Shown: in pieces, positions 1 to 12,599 of the stretch
Numbering within the stretch: the stretch's first letter is position 1
Layout: each line of letters begins with the position of its first letter
From: Plantago major
Lineage: Eukaryota > Streptophyta > Magnoliopsida > Lamiales > Plantaginaceae
Reading direction: 5' to 3'
Assembly: GCA_026545765.1 (NCBI GenBank)
Contig: JAIFAC010000120.1
Location: forward strand, 1-64,000
Length of the DNA: 64,000 bases
The notes under the pieces: model-generated
Told to the model about the DNA's origin: nothing
The model's database searches: none
Seen by the model: only the letters and a program-made list of their open reading frames with translations
Made by a program: the position numbers and the translations under genes

Positions 1-1000
1 GCACCTAAGTAGCGAATGGGTAGTCAGCCGTCCCAACCAAAGGTTATTCCGTAACTGGCCGCCTCGCTACCGTGTATTCCTCCATAATACTTCTTTGTCT
101 TCATCATATTTCGCCTTTAACCCCGTAGCCTCCGAGAATACCCAAATCATTCCTGTATCATTAATCAGACACTGAGCTTACATCCCCTCAACGCATGAAA
201 AGCATAAGATCATCCGCGAACACAAAGTCAGTAATACAGAGCTTCTCACACTCGGTAGTTAAAATTCGTATAGTAGGAAGTTTCGTAGAGGCACGGTAAA
301 GATATTCCATAACAATCACAGTCAGTAGGAGATAGTGGATCACCGCTCTTGCCCTACCCTCTTTCGCTTTCATGCGAGTGTCGACGCATATCATTAATTG
401 AGCACCGAGAAAACCGAGCTCACGGATACCATTAGCCAACGCATCTAACCGTTCCGCAACTCCTAGCCTCGTGATAATCACTTCCAGCAAGTCTCCCTCA
501 CCCAATCGCATCGTATGCTCTTGTGTAGGTCCATCTCAATCATACATCTAGGTGAGATTCCTTCCTTCCATAACCTTCACATGTTCCTCAAAGTAAGATA
601 TCATCCCTCGACGTACCTTTTCTCGCAAGAAAGCAGATTGCGCATTATCATCCACTAGCGTTGTCATAATCACCATTCCCAATCGAATGTCGTGGATCTT
701 TGAATAATCTTATATCAATCTGAAAGTACAACATGCAATCCGCTCTTCATATCCTCTTTACTTTGATCGCAGCACGGTCTTCGGGATCAATGTAATCGTG
801 GTGCAATTCCAACACCGAGGAAAGATCGGGATGTGCAAAAGAAGAAATCACACAAGATCACAGACATCCTCCCAACCATCGGACTCAAGCTTGCTTGAAG
901 AAGTTATAGGCATCGAATATATCAATTCCTCGAGCTTTTAGGTCTCTCCAATATCCTTCAAGGCAAAGATTCATCTCGTGAAGCGGACTCGGCCCACGTC
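1..1000 (-). pseudogene. LINE reverse transcriptase remnant
   Basis: On the minus strand the region encodes HHDYIDPEDRAAIKVKRI, a frameshifted form of the LINE thumb motif LIPKxxxAxxVxxYRPI. It continues with DDNAQSAFLREK, then VIVMEYLYRASTKLP and CEKLCITDFVFADDLMLFMR. FADD is the reverse transcriptase catalytic box. After it come frameshifted equivalents of the YGG-I-G and GWDG-LPIRYLG motifs close to the left edge. At least six frame changes are needed to follow the protein, so it is non-functional as read. Orientation and order agree with the endonuclease at 1790-2370. Confidence 0.82.
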
Positions 1001-1789
1001 AATCAACCACGCCTATCCTCATAACTCATAATGCCTTCCCCGCCAGAGGCTCAATACATCACCGACGCCCACGCCGAGAGGCGGCAATTTCTCAACAGAT
1101 TCGAAAGTAGAAATTGATGATTTCCATTTCAAAGACGGTGCATTCGCGTATTTGTCTCAAGCACAGCTCCCATCTCCGCCTCTAAATTTACGGCTTAATC
1201 TCAACAGCTCCCCTTCGCTTCTTTCTCACCTCGCATGGGTAAGAATGAGGAATTTTATCTTTTTTTTTTTTTTTTTTTAATTGATCCAATCAATCTTTGC
1301 CTTTTTGCCGTACGACGATTCTGCTCCTCAATTTCGGATCCACTTTCTAACTTAACGGTATCTTATCGAATCGATTTAATTAAGGCGATCAATCGATCCT
1401 GCCCGAGAGCCTTCGCTCAGAATAGTCCCGTGACCGCGTGAATGATCCGGCCACACCCCTCAGCTTGACGGCTAAGTCCTTCATAACCACCGCAATCTTA
1501 AGCTTGCCCTACGATTCAAGCGAGTGATTCCTCGGTCTGCCTGCCCCCACGCAGAACCGCCACCACTCGTGAAAAGCTCGATAAATATGGTCGCGTGTAA
1601 AATTAATAAATCTAAATGTGGCCTCCTACTCCGCCGGAAGCATATAATCTCAGAGTATAAGGGAGAGTGGTCTGATACATCCGGCGTTAATACTCGATGT
1701 CAGCAAGTTCGGATTTGTCTGAAACCATGCCGCATTCTCCTGGTGCGCTCGTCAATCCGAGAATATAATACCACGTTCATGCTTGTTTG

Positions 1790-2370
1790 ACCCGGCGAAG
1801 TGTTAACTCTCTCATGCGTGAACTTCAAACAGCCCCACCTCATCCATAAGGTTCCACCAAGTCCCGAACTCATGCTCCACTACCGGGTTTCCACGCAATG
1901 TGCGATCCCCATAATCAAGTACATTGTTGTAATTCCGGCGCAAACCCAAGGCTCACTGGATACCCCCATCAAGTTTACGGTAATATCCCGCCACAATTGA
2001 TCCGGATCCACTAGCCGGTTGTGGGCATATATAAAGGTGATGAATCCTCTATCTACCCCATCCGTGATTATAATTAATCGACAAAGGTAAAGAGTTGATC
2101 CAAGCATAACTAATAAAAGCAACTCAATTTACCTATTCGGGTCCCACAACACCCAACACGCCTCAAGGAAGTGAGCATCATAATTATCCAAGTAACTCCA
2201 TCCTCATACTCAAATCGCCATGTAATCCTCGCCCTTGTTTTCCTTCGACTCTAGTTTTATTAAAGTGCCATGGCTTATACCGATATTCAAAATCCAGAGA
2301 CGGGAGCCAATCTCCTTATGCTTAGCGGCCATTCAGCCCTCTCTCAACATTCCGTGCTAATATCATTCCC
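1790..2370 (-). pseudogene. LINE endonuclease (exonuclease-endonuclease-phosphatase fold) remnant
   Basis: The minus strand encodes KHKEIGSRLW, then KENKGEDYMA, DNYDAHFLEACWVLWDPNR and FITFIYAHNRL, followed by EPWVCAG. In L1-type elements this is the endonuclease that nicks target DNA; WDP, the YAHN-like core and PWVCAGDFN are its usual landmarks. Here the residues after CAG are frameshifted, so the catalytic DFN is not readable. The segment lies between the ORF1-like part and the reverse transcriptase, as expected. It is a pseudogene with several frame changes. Confidence 0.72.
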
Positions 2371-2639
2371 TTGCCCGGTTCTGTTCACGCCTTAAATTCA
2401 GAACCAATCCCTGGCGGTGTAAAACCTTTACGCGTAGCTATAACATCCTCATTTCTTTGCTAGCATGTTCTCGGGGATTCATGTCTCGTAGGACCAACCC
2501 TCCGAATCAGTTTCTCATGACGTGGTCCTTAGGTCTCAGACGTCCGGTTCCTCAGAAGCACCCGTAGTAGTACTTCCACTGCAGGGACTTACGAGGAATT
2601 CGCATATCTACGCTTTTTGCTGGGCTGAGCCACCAATCG

Positions 2640-3125
2640 GTCTGTTTGTCCCTTTAGCCACCCATGCTCGGCTTCAACTCCTTTAACATATCCTCTTCAG
2701 ATCAAAAGTCCTTTTGTCCCATAGATACAATGGAAGTTGGGGAAATTTCACCCAAATTTGTGTGCAACCTTTAAACATATCCTCTTCAGATCAAAAGTCC
2801 TAGTCCAGTATGAAATCACAACGTCCATAGATGTAGTAGTCCACCATTCTCAAATCAATTTTTATCCTTGTCAATGAAATCAATTATGAAAATACCCATC
2901 CTCGTTGTAATATAGCTCGTAAGGCGATATCGCCCAAACTTTGATCATGAAGCAGTTTTCAACGTGATTCATCGAGAGTGAGTTGTCGTTTACATACATA
3001 ATTAGCTTAACTTTTCAAGAATCAAGTCTGATTCAATGTCTCCATCCTCTATCTCCACAACTAGCTCACCATCCAAGATCGCGGGCGGATTGTAGGCGGA
3101 GAGTCACCCACGGCTGGGAATCGAT
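2640..3125 (-). pseudogene. LINE ORF1 segment, DUF4283-like domain
   Basis: Reading down from about 3075, the minus strand encodes an acidic stretch (GELVVEIEDGDIESDLIL), then VKLIMYV and YELYYNEDGYF. These match the DUF4283 pattern of plant LINE ORF1 products (W-x-LIxYVLG ... PELYYNEDGYF). DUF4283 proteins are thought to bind the element RNA. Several frameshifts and stops interrupt it. A ~30-bp piece is duplicated 89 bp apart within the domain (2681-2712 and 2770-2801). The homologous domain at 11665-12200 in the second LINE supports the call. Confidence 0.75.
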
Positions 3126-3430
3126 TCTCACGGAGCGATGTCGACCCAAGCAATAGATCGAAACCTCGCCTTTTTTTTCTATTCCAAACCATTCATCTCC
3201 TTATCCTGCTCGACTTCATCCAATTTTAGTTTCGTCCAGATTTTGATGTTCGTGTTGTATCGAATGATCCATCGCCAATGGCCCGCCTCCCTTCCACCGC
3301 TAACAAGTCAAGCTATCCTGGTGGGTCAAGAGCACCGCGAGAAAGGGTACAACTTGGCAAAGTAGGAGCAGGTTAATTTAATCACCAAAATTCCCAAATT
3401 TTCAATCGTCAAGGAGCAGAGGGAGGGGAA

Positions 3431-3571
3431 GATGGACACTGGTTACCAATGTTTTACGTACGGATTTACCCAATCACCTTCTTCAACGCCGAATCCACCA
3501 AATACCGCCACTTTCTTTCTTCTTCGCATATTCTTAATCGTGATGAAAATTATCTCACTCACATGTATATA

Positions 3572-3626
<55 letters not shown>

Positions 3627-4537
3627 CTTTCTTTGAGTCAGGTAATCGAAAGTACTTAATTTAAGTTAAATTGATCCATTTATAATATATGTAAATAAAT
3701 TAGACTTTAATTATAAAAAGGAAATTATATATACTACCCCTTAAATATAACCTCTTTGAACATTGGTATCCGAAATGACGACTATTACAGATTATTCCAA
3801 ATTTAACAAAGACGGAATTTAAAAATTACATTCAAATCCAAAAGACAACTTTTTCAACTATTTTATCTTTTCTTTATAATTCAATATTTACATTAATTTA
3901 ATTTATTGTAAAATACACACAACACTTTCAATTTCCCTTATATAAAAACCCCAAAAGTTTTATTTATTAAAATTCCTATTCTTCCTCTTCCCCCACCACA
4001 CCACCACCTCCTCTTCCCTACCACCACCTTTCCCCACCACCACCAACCATCTTTCTTCCCCACTCACACAAAACTCACAACACCACCACCTCATCAGACA
4101 TAATAATTCAAATCACGAATCTGAGCTTTTCCGGTATAGCCGTAGAGCTTCCACCATGGAAGATCTGATCTGGAGTTTCCATGCCGGGAGTTCTGTGCTT
4201 CCTCCATGGAAGCTCTGTCATGGAAGCTCCTATAGAGGTTCTCTCCGCCAAGTGTCTCGCTCTATAGGTAATCGGATGAGGGTGTATTTGAAAAAATTGT
4301 GTGAGCTTTTTATATTAGTTATGAAATTATGGGGGCTATTTAAAATTTTTCGGGCTATTTTAACTTATAAAATATTTGAGTCAAATATGTAATGAAATGA
4401 AACTTGTAAATTGCAAACAAAGTCCATTTTATTTTATTTTCCATTAACAAAATAAGTTTTGAAGTGGGATGTAATCATACCATTCTATGAATACGAATTC
4501 AGTACTTTCCCATGCTGACGCCACTAAAGATAGTTTA
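3431..4537. other. AT-rich intergenic DNA, no supported gene
   Basis: Apart from the TA microsatellite I see no gene. At 3980-4100 there is a CCACCA-rich pyrimidine block. At 4150-4235 the motif CCATGGAAG or CATGGAAG occurs three times, once as the small palindrome CTTCCACCATGGAAG. A 78-codon frame beginning there has no recognisable domain. Confidence 0.6.
3576..3625. repeat. (TA)n microsatellite
   Basis: About 25 uninterrupted TA units. The tyrosine/isoleucine-repeat reading frames across it are artefacts. Confidence 0.95.
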
Positions 4538-4690
4538 CATTTAATAATAAATGAAAATGAAGACATAATAATCTAATCGAATATAAGATAGTCAAACTTT
4601 CGTATAAACGACGGTGGTCGTAATTTCGGTGGGCAATCCTTCTTCATCCTAATCATAAAAGATTTTTATGGTAACTATATAAAATGCAAA
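4538..4690 (+). repeat. R1 dispersed repeat, degenerate partial copy
   Basis: The stretch beginning TAGTTTACATTTAATAATAA and continuing through 'gatagtcaaac', an ACG-GTGGTCG block and 'cttcatccta' aligns by eye with the 5' parts of the R1 copies at 6110 and 23385. Confidence 0.55.
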
Positions 4691-4712
4691 ATACGACTCA
4701 TCATGACTTATA

Positions 4713-4943
4713 TTCCCTCCTTCCCAGTTTCATCTTTCCGCATTCCATTTTCGTCACCCTAACTTCATCTTTCCATCCTTTGTCTCAAATGGAAAATCTC
4801 TCGATTTTATATACTATCTCAATACTTTTATTCAATACCTGCCATACTTTATTCTTTCCTACTTTATCACAATCTTCCTACTTTATCTACTTCTTTCAAA
4901 TTGCGGTTCGCCCTCAACAAAGATGAAATCGACGGAGGGAGAG
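4713..4943. mobile_element. Stowaway-like MITE
   Basis: The left end TTCCCTCCTTCCCAGTTTCA and the reverse complement of the right end (TCTCCCTCCGTCGATTTCAT) are imperfect terminal inverted repeats. They resemble the CTCCCTCCGTCC terminus of Tc1/mariner-derived Stowaway MITEs. The length of about 230 bp fits. The left end is preceded by TA; a right-hand TA target duplication is not evident. No coding capacity. Confidence 0.6.
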
Positions 4944-6109
4944 AAGTGATTTAAAGTGATAGATCCAATCCAACCCGCATACGACCAAACGTTTCGATAT
5001 TCGATATTAGTGGTCACTACCCGATAATTAGTAATTAGTAATTACTAATACATATTTACAAAAAAGTGTGACGCCACGCCTCGCGAGCTTCTGCCGTGGG
5101 TTACTCAGCTACAGCCTGCAAAAGCAAATTAAAATTCAATGGTGAGTTATTCAATTTCTTGAATTAAAGGTTCAATTATCCATACAACGCATAAAACAAT
5201 CATAAAAACTAAGAAACAATTAACATTAATTTTTGAATCAATTTTATAAAGGCCGTAAAATATCACGTCAGACATATAAAGCATTGTGACAAATGGCATA
5301 ACCTTTAATTTGTTCCATGCATCTAATCTAGATTTGATAGGATGAATCATAGAATCGATCGAGATTTAATTAGGATGTTCGATGGAAATATTCATTTTAT
5401 ACTATACAGAATAATTAGAAGACACTATACAAATGTAGATTTATACAACCGCTTATAATTAGATGGCATTCAAGATATTGGATGATATTGATAATGTTTG
5501 TTTTTCGCTTTAAATTTTATCGTAACTATTCATAGAATAATTAGCATTAATATAGGGATGGGATCAGATTTCTATCTCTATTTTGTTACAAACCGATGGA
5601 GTAAATTAGAGGCTACCAATTACTATTAATAGTTAACCTAATTGCTCTACTCAATTTTTTGAAGTCCAAGGCCGACTACATCAAATATAAGTGAATTATA
5701 AATGAATTGTTTTTTTGCTTAGATTTGCCACGCCGATTTTTCGCTTAGGTGGCATATCTTCTTCTATTCCCACCATCACTTTTATGATATATATAGATAC
5801 CATCTCTGCTTTTACCATTTACCACGATTTACTATTTTATTCTATTTCAAAAATTCAATACCTAAACGTAAAATGTAAAACCTTCTAAAAGACTAAAGAG
5901 GAGTATTTATGTTCACGACTTCAATTGATTTTTTGATCGATCTTAGTACATTTAACCTAACAATCACCCAAAACTATCTGCATGTTATTATTCACATGGA
6001 TTTTAAAGAAGCTTAGTAAAGGAAAAATTAATGAAATTACAATGTTGATTAACAATCAAAATAAAGCCACTTATATTTTCTTAATTAGTAATAACCTGTA
6101 TGTATGTCA
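4944..6109. other. AT-rich intergenic DNA, nothing recognised
   Basis: No reading frame with a recognisable domain, no RNA gene and no clear repeat boundary seen. Confidence 0.55.
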
Positions 6110-6650
6110 CCAGTATAATTTACTTTTAATAATAAATAGAAATGTGAGGATTTAAATAAATTAATCAAAAAATAAGATAGTCAAAATTCCTTTGTAGACA
6201 ACGTTATCGAAAAGGGTGTCGCTCGATATTCATTCTTCATCCAATATTATATCATCGAAAAGTTTATTTATGTTACTATAAAAATGTAAAAATAGGTCCT
6301 ACCATACCCGACTGTTAATTAGTAATGTGTACATGTTTTTTACAAAAAATCTATCCACAAACGGAACCAAAATAAAATACAGAACTATACAACACAATCA
6401 ATAGGGTTGTTCCCAACAATCTCGGGTGATATGTGGTCACCCCACCACACACACACACAAATATTATACAAACGTAATTTCACATGTTACGGTTGTTTTT
6501 TCCAACCCCTCGGTTCCCAGCAACCCCGCGGTGGTATGCGTCACCCCACCAAAGACACAAAAATTATTATTCTACGTAATACACTTCAGTACGGTTGTCC
6601 CTCTCTGGGGGCGCCATGGATGAAGAAAGTAAAGAGAATATAGAAGAGAG
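6110..6650 (+). repeat. R1 dispersed repeat, copy 1
   Basis: This stretch aligns by eye with 23385-23935 over about 540 bp. Shared landmarks are GATAGTCAAAA, CCAATATTATATCATCGA, CCATACCCGACT, GTACATGTTTTTTACAAAAA, the ACACACACAC tract after GATATGTGGTCACCC, and GCGTCACCCCACC/GCGCCACCCCACC. It ends in 'atggatgaagaaagtaaag'. No coding capacity was recognised. It may be the end region of a DNA transposon; no termini could be fixed. Confidence 0.8.
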
Positions 6651-6654
6651 TTTC

Positions 6655-6860
6655 ACCATTATGGAGATCAAGAAAGTACAAAGAAGATCAAGAAATTTTC
6701 CGCTTAGAGTATATCAACACCCCCCTACCGTTATGGAGATCAGAAAGAGAGAAGATCTAAGAGAGTTTCCTCACCTAGAGAGTATTAGATCCTCACCCCA
6801 AGTATGTATCAAGAAAGAGAGAAGATCAAGAGAGTTTCCCGCCTAGAGAGTATATGCGAC
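6655..6860 (+). repeat. Degenerate minisatellite, about 3 units of ~70-75 bp
   Basis: Units begin 'gagatcaagaaag' or 'atcaagaaagagag' and share AGAAGATCAAGAGAGTTTCC and CTAGAGAGTAT. The corresponding R1 copy near 23930 has only a single unit, so the array expanded (or contracted) after the copies separated. Confidence 0.75.
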
Positions 6861-7872
6861 ACTTCGGCCCAAAAATGTATCTTACTGTAATCGACCAACA
6901 TCATTATCGAATCTGGTTGAAATTCGGGTCGATAACCAATAGTCCTTCCAAACTGAGATCGAGAAGAGAAACCTTATACCTCATCCTACCGATCAATCTT
7001 ATACATAAATAAAAGGAAATTGAAAGTCTTCACATGTATAATGTTGTTGATAGACATGTAAGATCAACACATCACCAATTAGCTTCACGTAGTCTCTTCT
7101 ATCTTCTGAACCTAAAAGAGTATGTATAGTACATACCATCTATGTAACATTCTTAGAAGATCAATAAGGGACTATGTCAAGTACATAGATCTAAAGATCT
7201 TATCTCGGATTCATGCCCATTAAGAAAATTAGTGTGGGTGGAAATTTTAATGGAATTATGGAATTTAGAAGATTTGATTGATCACATTTATAAATAGTTA
7301 CAAAGGTCAATATCATCGCGTAATTATGTAACCAAAATTAGATTAAAATTGTAAAGGTAACAAAACCAAATACGATTAACTTATATAAAAAATAAATTAC
7401 CTCGATTATAATTGTTTTGTAATTTTAATCTAAAAATAAAAGAATTTCACATTGATTTGACCAAAGTACTATAGCTAAAATTGATAATAAAATCGGTATT
7501 TAATATATGGATAGATCTCATCTTCACATGCCTAAAATTGAAAATTAATTTATTACTTTATTCTTTACCTTCTCACATCTTCTACTTTATTCACTATCTC
7601 CTACGATTATTCATTATCTTTCATACATAAGTATTTAGAGAAAGTCAAATCTAAATTCAATAATAAAAAGAAATGTAGAGAGTTACAGAACTTAAATGAA
7701 TTTTTTTTACATTAATTTTGTATTAGAAAATGTCCAGTAATTAGAAAGCGCCAAGTATCATTTATGCACATGCGGATCATGTGTGCCTTCAGTAACCATC
7801 AACTTTAGAATATAGTAGAAAAATATACGAAGTGCCTGTAATAACCGAAAAGTACAAATGGTATGGTCGTAT

Positions 7873-7909
<37 letters not shown>

Positions 7910-8034
7910 GCTAATCAAAATAATCAGATATTTTAGTTTGTCCGTAATGTTTGATGCTAAACTATTTAAATGAGTATAATTTTGAACGCTTGATGCAACG
8001 TTAATGATTTATAATGTGTTTAAACGAGTCATTT
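6861..8034. other. AT-rich intergenic DNA with a (TA)n tract at 7873-7906
   Basis: No gene supported. A dinucleotide TA repeat of about 17 units is the only distinct feature. Confidence 0.55.
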
Positions 8035-8240
8035 TAATTTTTAAAATTTTATTATTTCATTTTATCTTATTCAATAAATTTATATTTTATTTTAATGAAT
8101 AAAACAATTTATTTAATTGATAATAGTATTCAAGATTGATGTCTATAGATTCGCCTTGTCATTACGGCTTAATTCAAATATATGTTGAACATATTTTGGA
8201 TTTTGTAGATAAAGTTGTATAAGATTAATATTTATTTTAG
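8035..8240 (+). repeat. R2 repeat, single copy
   Basis: Shares with the other R2 units the run TTATATTTTATTTTAATGAA, 'aatagtattcaagattg', 'tctatagattcgccttgtca', 'aaatatatgtt' and 'gtagataaagttgtat'. Related units are at 9030-9870 and 27830-28310. Confidence 0.7.
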
Positions 8241-9029
8241 TGATGATTTATTTAATTAAAAAATAATAATAATAATAATAATCTATTAAAACATTATTCA
8301 TGGTCGCGGCTAATGCACCTTGGACATGATTTTTTCAAATTTTATCTTCGCTTCACCATGGCTCGTGGATGCCACTATTCACGGCCATCACCATGACCAT
8401 TGGGAATGGTCTAAGGTTGTATAAGTTACATTCTTGTAAGCTTCGATTATCTTAGTATTGTTCTTAGAGTATATAATCCACTTCATCAACATCTATCTAT
8501 TATATCGAAATGTTTTAATTTTGTTGAAGATGTACACTCAAACTTAATTATTTTCATGATAACTATAACTTAAATAAGCATATTATTTAGTACTTTTCAC
8601 TTTTTTTATGCTCGACCATCTCCATAATTTGAGAAACACCAATTGAAACGAAAAAAAAAATACTTACAAAACTCCGATTTTTTCTTTATTAATACAAATG
8701 TATAATCAATATCTGCATAAAGATGGAGATAAATGATTAATGATTTGTATATAGTAAAGTTTAATAGTGAAATATATGGAATTTTTTTTTCATCAAATAC
8801 CTGAATTTCTTTGAAAATTGAAACAATTTAAAGGGGCAAAACTAAAATTTGTCGATTTAAGAAATTTAAACACCAAAGAAAAATCCCTATCAATTACTAC
8901 ATGTTGCCACTAAAAGCTTCAATAAATTTAGTTCTTAATTGTCGGCAAATCTTCCGCATTTTCAAAGAACCATATAAGACATAAAATTTTGTCATGCAAC
9001 AAATTCTCTCCCCAACCTCGAATCTTCAA

Positions 9030-9870
9030 CTGAGAATCAAAATGTATAATTGAAAATATAAATATCTATTATATATTAATTGAAAATATAAATATCTATT
9101 AATATAAAATAAATATTTTCTGAGTGTTATAGATAAATTTATATGAGACTTAATAAAAACTATATATTACCAACATACCAAAAATAAATAGTGAAATATA
9201 TACTGGTTAAAAATGCAACTAATTCCAAAAAATTCCACGTAGGATTGAATTAATTCAATAAATGCTATATTTTTAAATTTAATTATTTCTTTTATCTTAT
9301 TTAGTAAATTTATATTTTATTTTAATAATATTATAATTTATTTATTGAAAATAGTATTCAAGATTGGCCTCGTTCATGGATTCGCCTTGTCACGGAAATT
9401 TAAATATATGTTCAATAAAGTTTTCAGATTTTTGTAGATAAAATTATATGAGATTTAATAAAATTATATATGCAAAACAACATACCAAAAATAAATTGTG
9501 AAATATGTATATACCTGTTGAAATGCAATTAATTCTACGAGGATTGAATTTACTAAATGCTCTATTTTTAAAATTTTATTATTTTATTTTATCTAATTTA
9601 ATAAATTTATATTTTATGTTAATGATCAAAAATATTTAATTAATAATAGTATTCAAGATTGGTTTCTATGAATTTCTTGTCATTTATTTAATTCAAATAT
9701 ATGTTCAAAATATTTTTTCCTAATTTTGTAGATAAAGTTATATGAAATTTACTAAAACTATATACACAATCAACATACCAAAATAACTTCAAATATATAC
9801 CTGCTAAAATACAACCATTCCACAAAATTCCAAGAAGACCTGGATTAATCTCATGAGCGCTACACCCACG
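9030..9870 (+). repeat. R2 tandem array, about 2.8 units of ~294 bp
   Basis: The landmark ATTCAAGATTGG recurs at 9357 and 9651, a spacing of 294 bp. Each unit also carries 'acataccaaaaataaat', 'gtgaaatat', 'aatgcaa-taattc' and 'aggattgaatt'. The first unit is partial. No coding capacity. It behaves like a short satellite or amplified non-autonomous element. Confidence 0.75.
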
Positions 9871-10359
9871 CTTTTACATAATATATAAAATGGATTACAA
9901 CTCACAGTTTGCTTTTAAACATTATTATTCCATTCATTTCTTGTAATTGAGAGAGAGGAATTCGAATTTTCCTTATTAGATTCGGATTTTAGGTTTTTCC
10001 CTATTTAATCCATCATCCTAGATAGTTTTTCAATCATACGGTGCGAGAGAGTTATAATTATTACATTATTCGATACAAGACTTTTCGCCAATTTGGCTAT
10101 AATTGACTATATTGGTACGCCCCAAATTTAATTACTCCGTCTTGCTTCATTTACCCGATGTCATTTCTTACCATCCCAAATTTAATTACTCATTCCTTTT
10201 AATAAAATATATATCTTACTTTATTAAGGTCGTTTTTTCAACCTAAAACTCATTCGCCTGTTTAGTTCGCCATTAAGTTCCATTCACTTTACCACTGCCT
10301 TCGCAATTTCTCTTCGCTCAAATTTTCTTCGCTCAAATTTCTCTTGTTCATTAAATTCA

Positions 10360-10396
<37 letters not shown>

Positions 10397-11223
10397 ATTT
10401 TATCATTTATTTACAATAACCCATCTTTTTTCGTAGAAAAATAAGAAAAATTTATCCAATTGAGATATTTTCAACCTTTTCTTTCTTTCTTTTTAAACAC
10501 GACTTTTAGTAGATCAATGAAATAAAAAGTATAGTTACAATTCAATTACCCTTCTTTTCACCGTAAAGTCGAAAGTTAAGATAAGAAACTACAGAATCGA
10601 GAGTACCATTCAAACCCGGTTCACATACTTTCAGACGACATCTCTAACAAAAATCGACATGTTAGTCAAATATACTTAATTTATTTTTATAATATAATTT
10701 TATTATATTCTTTGTCGTAATTTGTAGTAATCAGTACCAACGCCCGTAAAAAGTCTCCTTTAATTTATTAATGGACCGATGTAGTATTCATTATTATTAA
10801 AAAATGGGACAAATGTAATTTCTTCTCATTGCTTTGCCAAATTGCTTCAGCCACCAATTCTACCCATTCAGGGCCATCATGGGCTCAAGAAATTTCAATC
10901 AAAAGAATAGAGCCTAACTATGTCTCATACTTTATTCACTATCTACTTTCTTCAATCTATTTCCCACTTTATTACCATATATCCTACTTTATTCACTTTT
11001 TTCTTAAAACTTGTGTCCGACTTCGCGGGTAATTAAAGTCGGGACCGAGGGAATATTAATTATGAACTCGCTAAAAATTAAGACAGTAATTTAAACATGG
11101 AAACTTGTATATTATATAAACCATAAATCAATGTTGTAATAGTAATTTGATAGTTAAGAAAGAATACATTTAAAGAAAACCGGGCTAGACTAAGTTAAAA
11201 AGCTACCCAAGTTAGCTTTTTTT
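9871..11223. other. AT-rich intergenic DNA, no supported gene
   Basis: Contains an (ATT)n microsatellite at 10360-10394. At 11030-11052 the sequence GTCGGGACCGAGGGAAT resembles a degenerate Stowaway end, but I found no partner end. Nothing else recognised. Confidence 0.5.
10360..10394. repeat. (ATT)n microsatellite
   Basis: About 11 consecutive ATT units. Confidence 0.95.
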
Positions 11224-11664
11224 AAAAAGAAGCTCCTAAGTTTTCAGGGTACGGTTCACAACGACGGATGAAGCGAGCTCGCGGCCGTCCACGAAAACAG
11301 GTGGTATCGGCCTCTCCTCCACGTCACACTACGCATGATGACAACCGTGTCATATTATGGCGAGCAGGAAATACGCGGAACGATGGTAGCTTATCGCAGG
11401 ACAAGAAATTGTCCAGAACTCATACAAGGACAATCACATGATGAATCAAATGAGAAGGATTGCGACAACAGACGGACAGCAACAGAAATCAGGGATCAAT
11501 CGGGTATTGATCATGATCGAAACTTGGAATCGGATGAGCAGAGAAACGGGATTAATCAAAATAGTTAGCAGGATGGGATTGGCACCCCGACTGATCGACC
11601 TAGGATGTGATTACCTCCGCAACTCTCGACGCAACATAATCCGGCACCGGAAACATCACGTGTC

Positions 11665-12540
11665 TTGCTATTGAATTCTCCGCCCAACACTTGTGGAAAT
11701 GGGGAGGTGGAGGTTGAAATTACGGAGGATGATGTTGAAACCGAGATCGACTTTTGGAAAACAACGCTTATTATGTATGTGCTAGGAGGAGACCTGACAA
11801 TGAATGCGGTGAAACAATACATGATTAAGTTCTGGAACTTTGTTACTCTACCTGAGTTGTTCTATAATGAGGAGGGTTACTTTATCCTCAAGTTCAAAAC
11901 TTTGGATAGGATGTGGTGATGAACCACGGTCCTTACACGATCTATAATATGACGATGTTCTCGAGGGAATAGGTTATCGGTTTCTACCGAAGATGACATG
12001 CTACACGCGTGCCTATATGGATTAAACTACCTCAACTTCCATCAGATCTATGGGGTCAAAGAGTTTAGAAAATCGGTAGTTTCGGGCAAACCATTATTCA
12101 TCGATGAATGCACCATACGAAGTCGGTGTGTCTTATGCTAGATCTTGGCTGAGGCTGATGATATCACCAAGAAATTGGCGGAATCTATCACTATCAAGGA
12201 TTTAAAGGACAAGGTGATTCATCAACAGCCGAATTATGAATGGAAGCCGTTATTCGTGACAAGTGTCAAGATTCGATATGTGCAATAACTGGTCATAGAA
12301 ACATACCATGTACAGCCTAAGCAAACTAAACAATGGCGACAAGTCGATAGAAGACCACCGGTACCGGCACTAGAGCAAAGCACCACACGGATGGAGGTGG
12401 GCGAGCTCGATCCGGACCAATAAGGAATCGAGTGGGTCACGAAGTTGATCAACCACCGCCTAACGCACACAACTGAGTGGCGCATGCACTGGATCCCCAC
12501 GCACCAACAATAAAGGGAAGGCACCGAGGACCGATCCTCC
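11665..12540 (+). pseudogene. LINE ORF1 with DUF4283 domain and possible zinc-knuckle remnant
   Basis: An open stretch at 11665-11919 encodes 84 residues, including EVEVEITEDDVETEIDFW, TLIMYVLGGDLTMNAVKQYM, KFWNFVTLPELFYNEEGYF and ILKF. This is the DUF4283 pattern of plant LINE ORF1 proteins, which are presumed RNA chaperones. After stops near 11917 it continues in other frames as MNHGPYTIYN and IKDLKDKVIHQQPNYEWKPL, reaching a Lys/Cys-rich part near 12255-12310 that may be the zinc knuckle. Upstream, 11335-11568 is open and hydrophilic and may be the N-terminus. Frameshifts make it a pseudogene. Confidence 0.78.
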
Positions 12541-12599
12541 CGACCAAGCCGAAGGGAGCATTCTTTGCCATAACGATTTGAATCATTCAGATTTCAAAT

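Larger units (their letters stand above)
1..3430 (-). mobile_element. L1-type plant LINE, decayed, cut by the left window edge
   Basis: A non-LTR retrotransposon reads leftward. On the minus strand the order is a DUF4283-like ORF1 segment (about 3075-2640), an AP-type endonuclease segment (about 2370-1790) and a reverse transcriptase segment (about 1000-1), as in plant L1 elements. All frames are broken by many small indels. The 3' end with its poly(A) tail lies outside the window. The 5' limit near 3430 is set only by the change to AT-rich sequence, so it is approximate. Family assignment rests on motifs in the three segments. Confidence 0.8.

Noticed and set aside
3432-3664. Two reading frames with YIYIYI tails
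   Set aside because: They are translations of the TA microsatellite and have no domain.
4156-4392. 78-codon frame starting at a CCATGG
   Set aside because: No domain; the start is part of a small CATGGAAG repeat.
10829-11032. 67-codon frame
   Set aside because: Low-complexity T/C-rich sequence (repeated 'actttattcac' words) next to a possible Stowaway end; not a gene.
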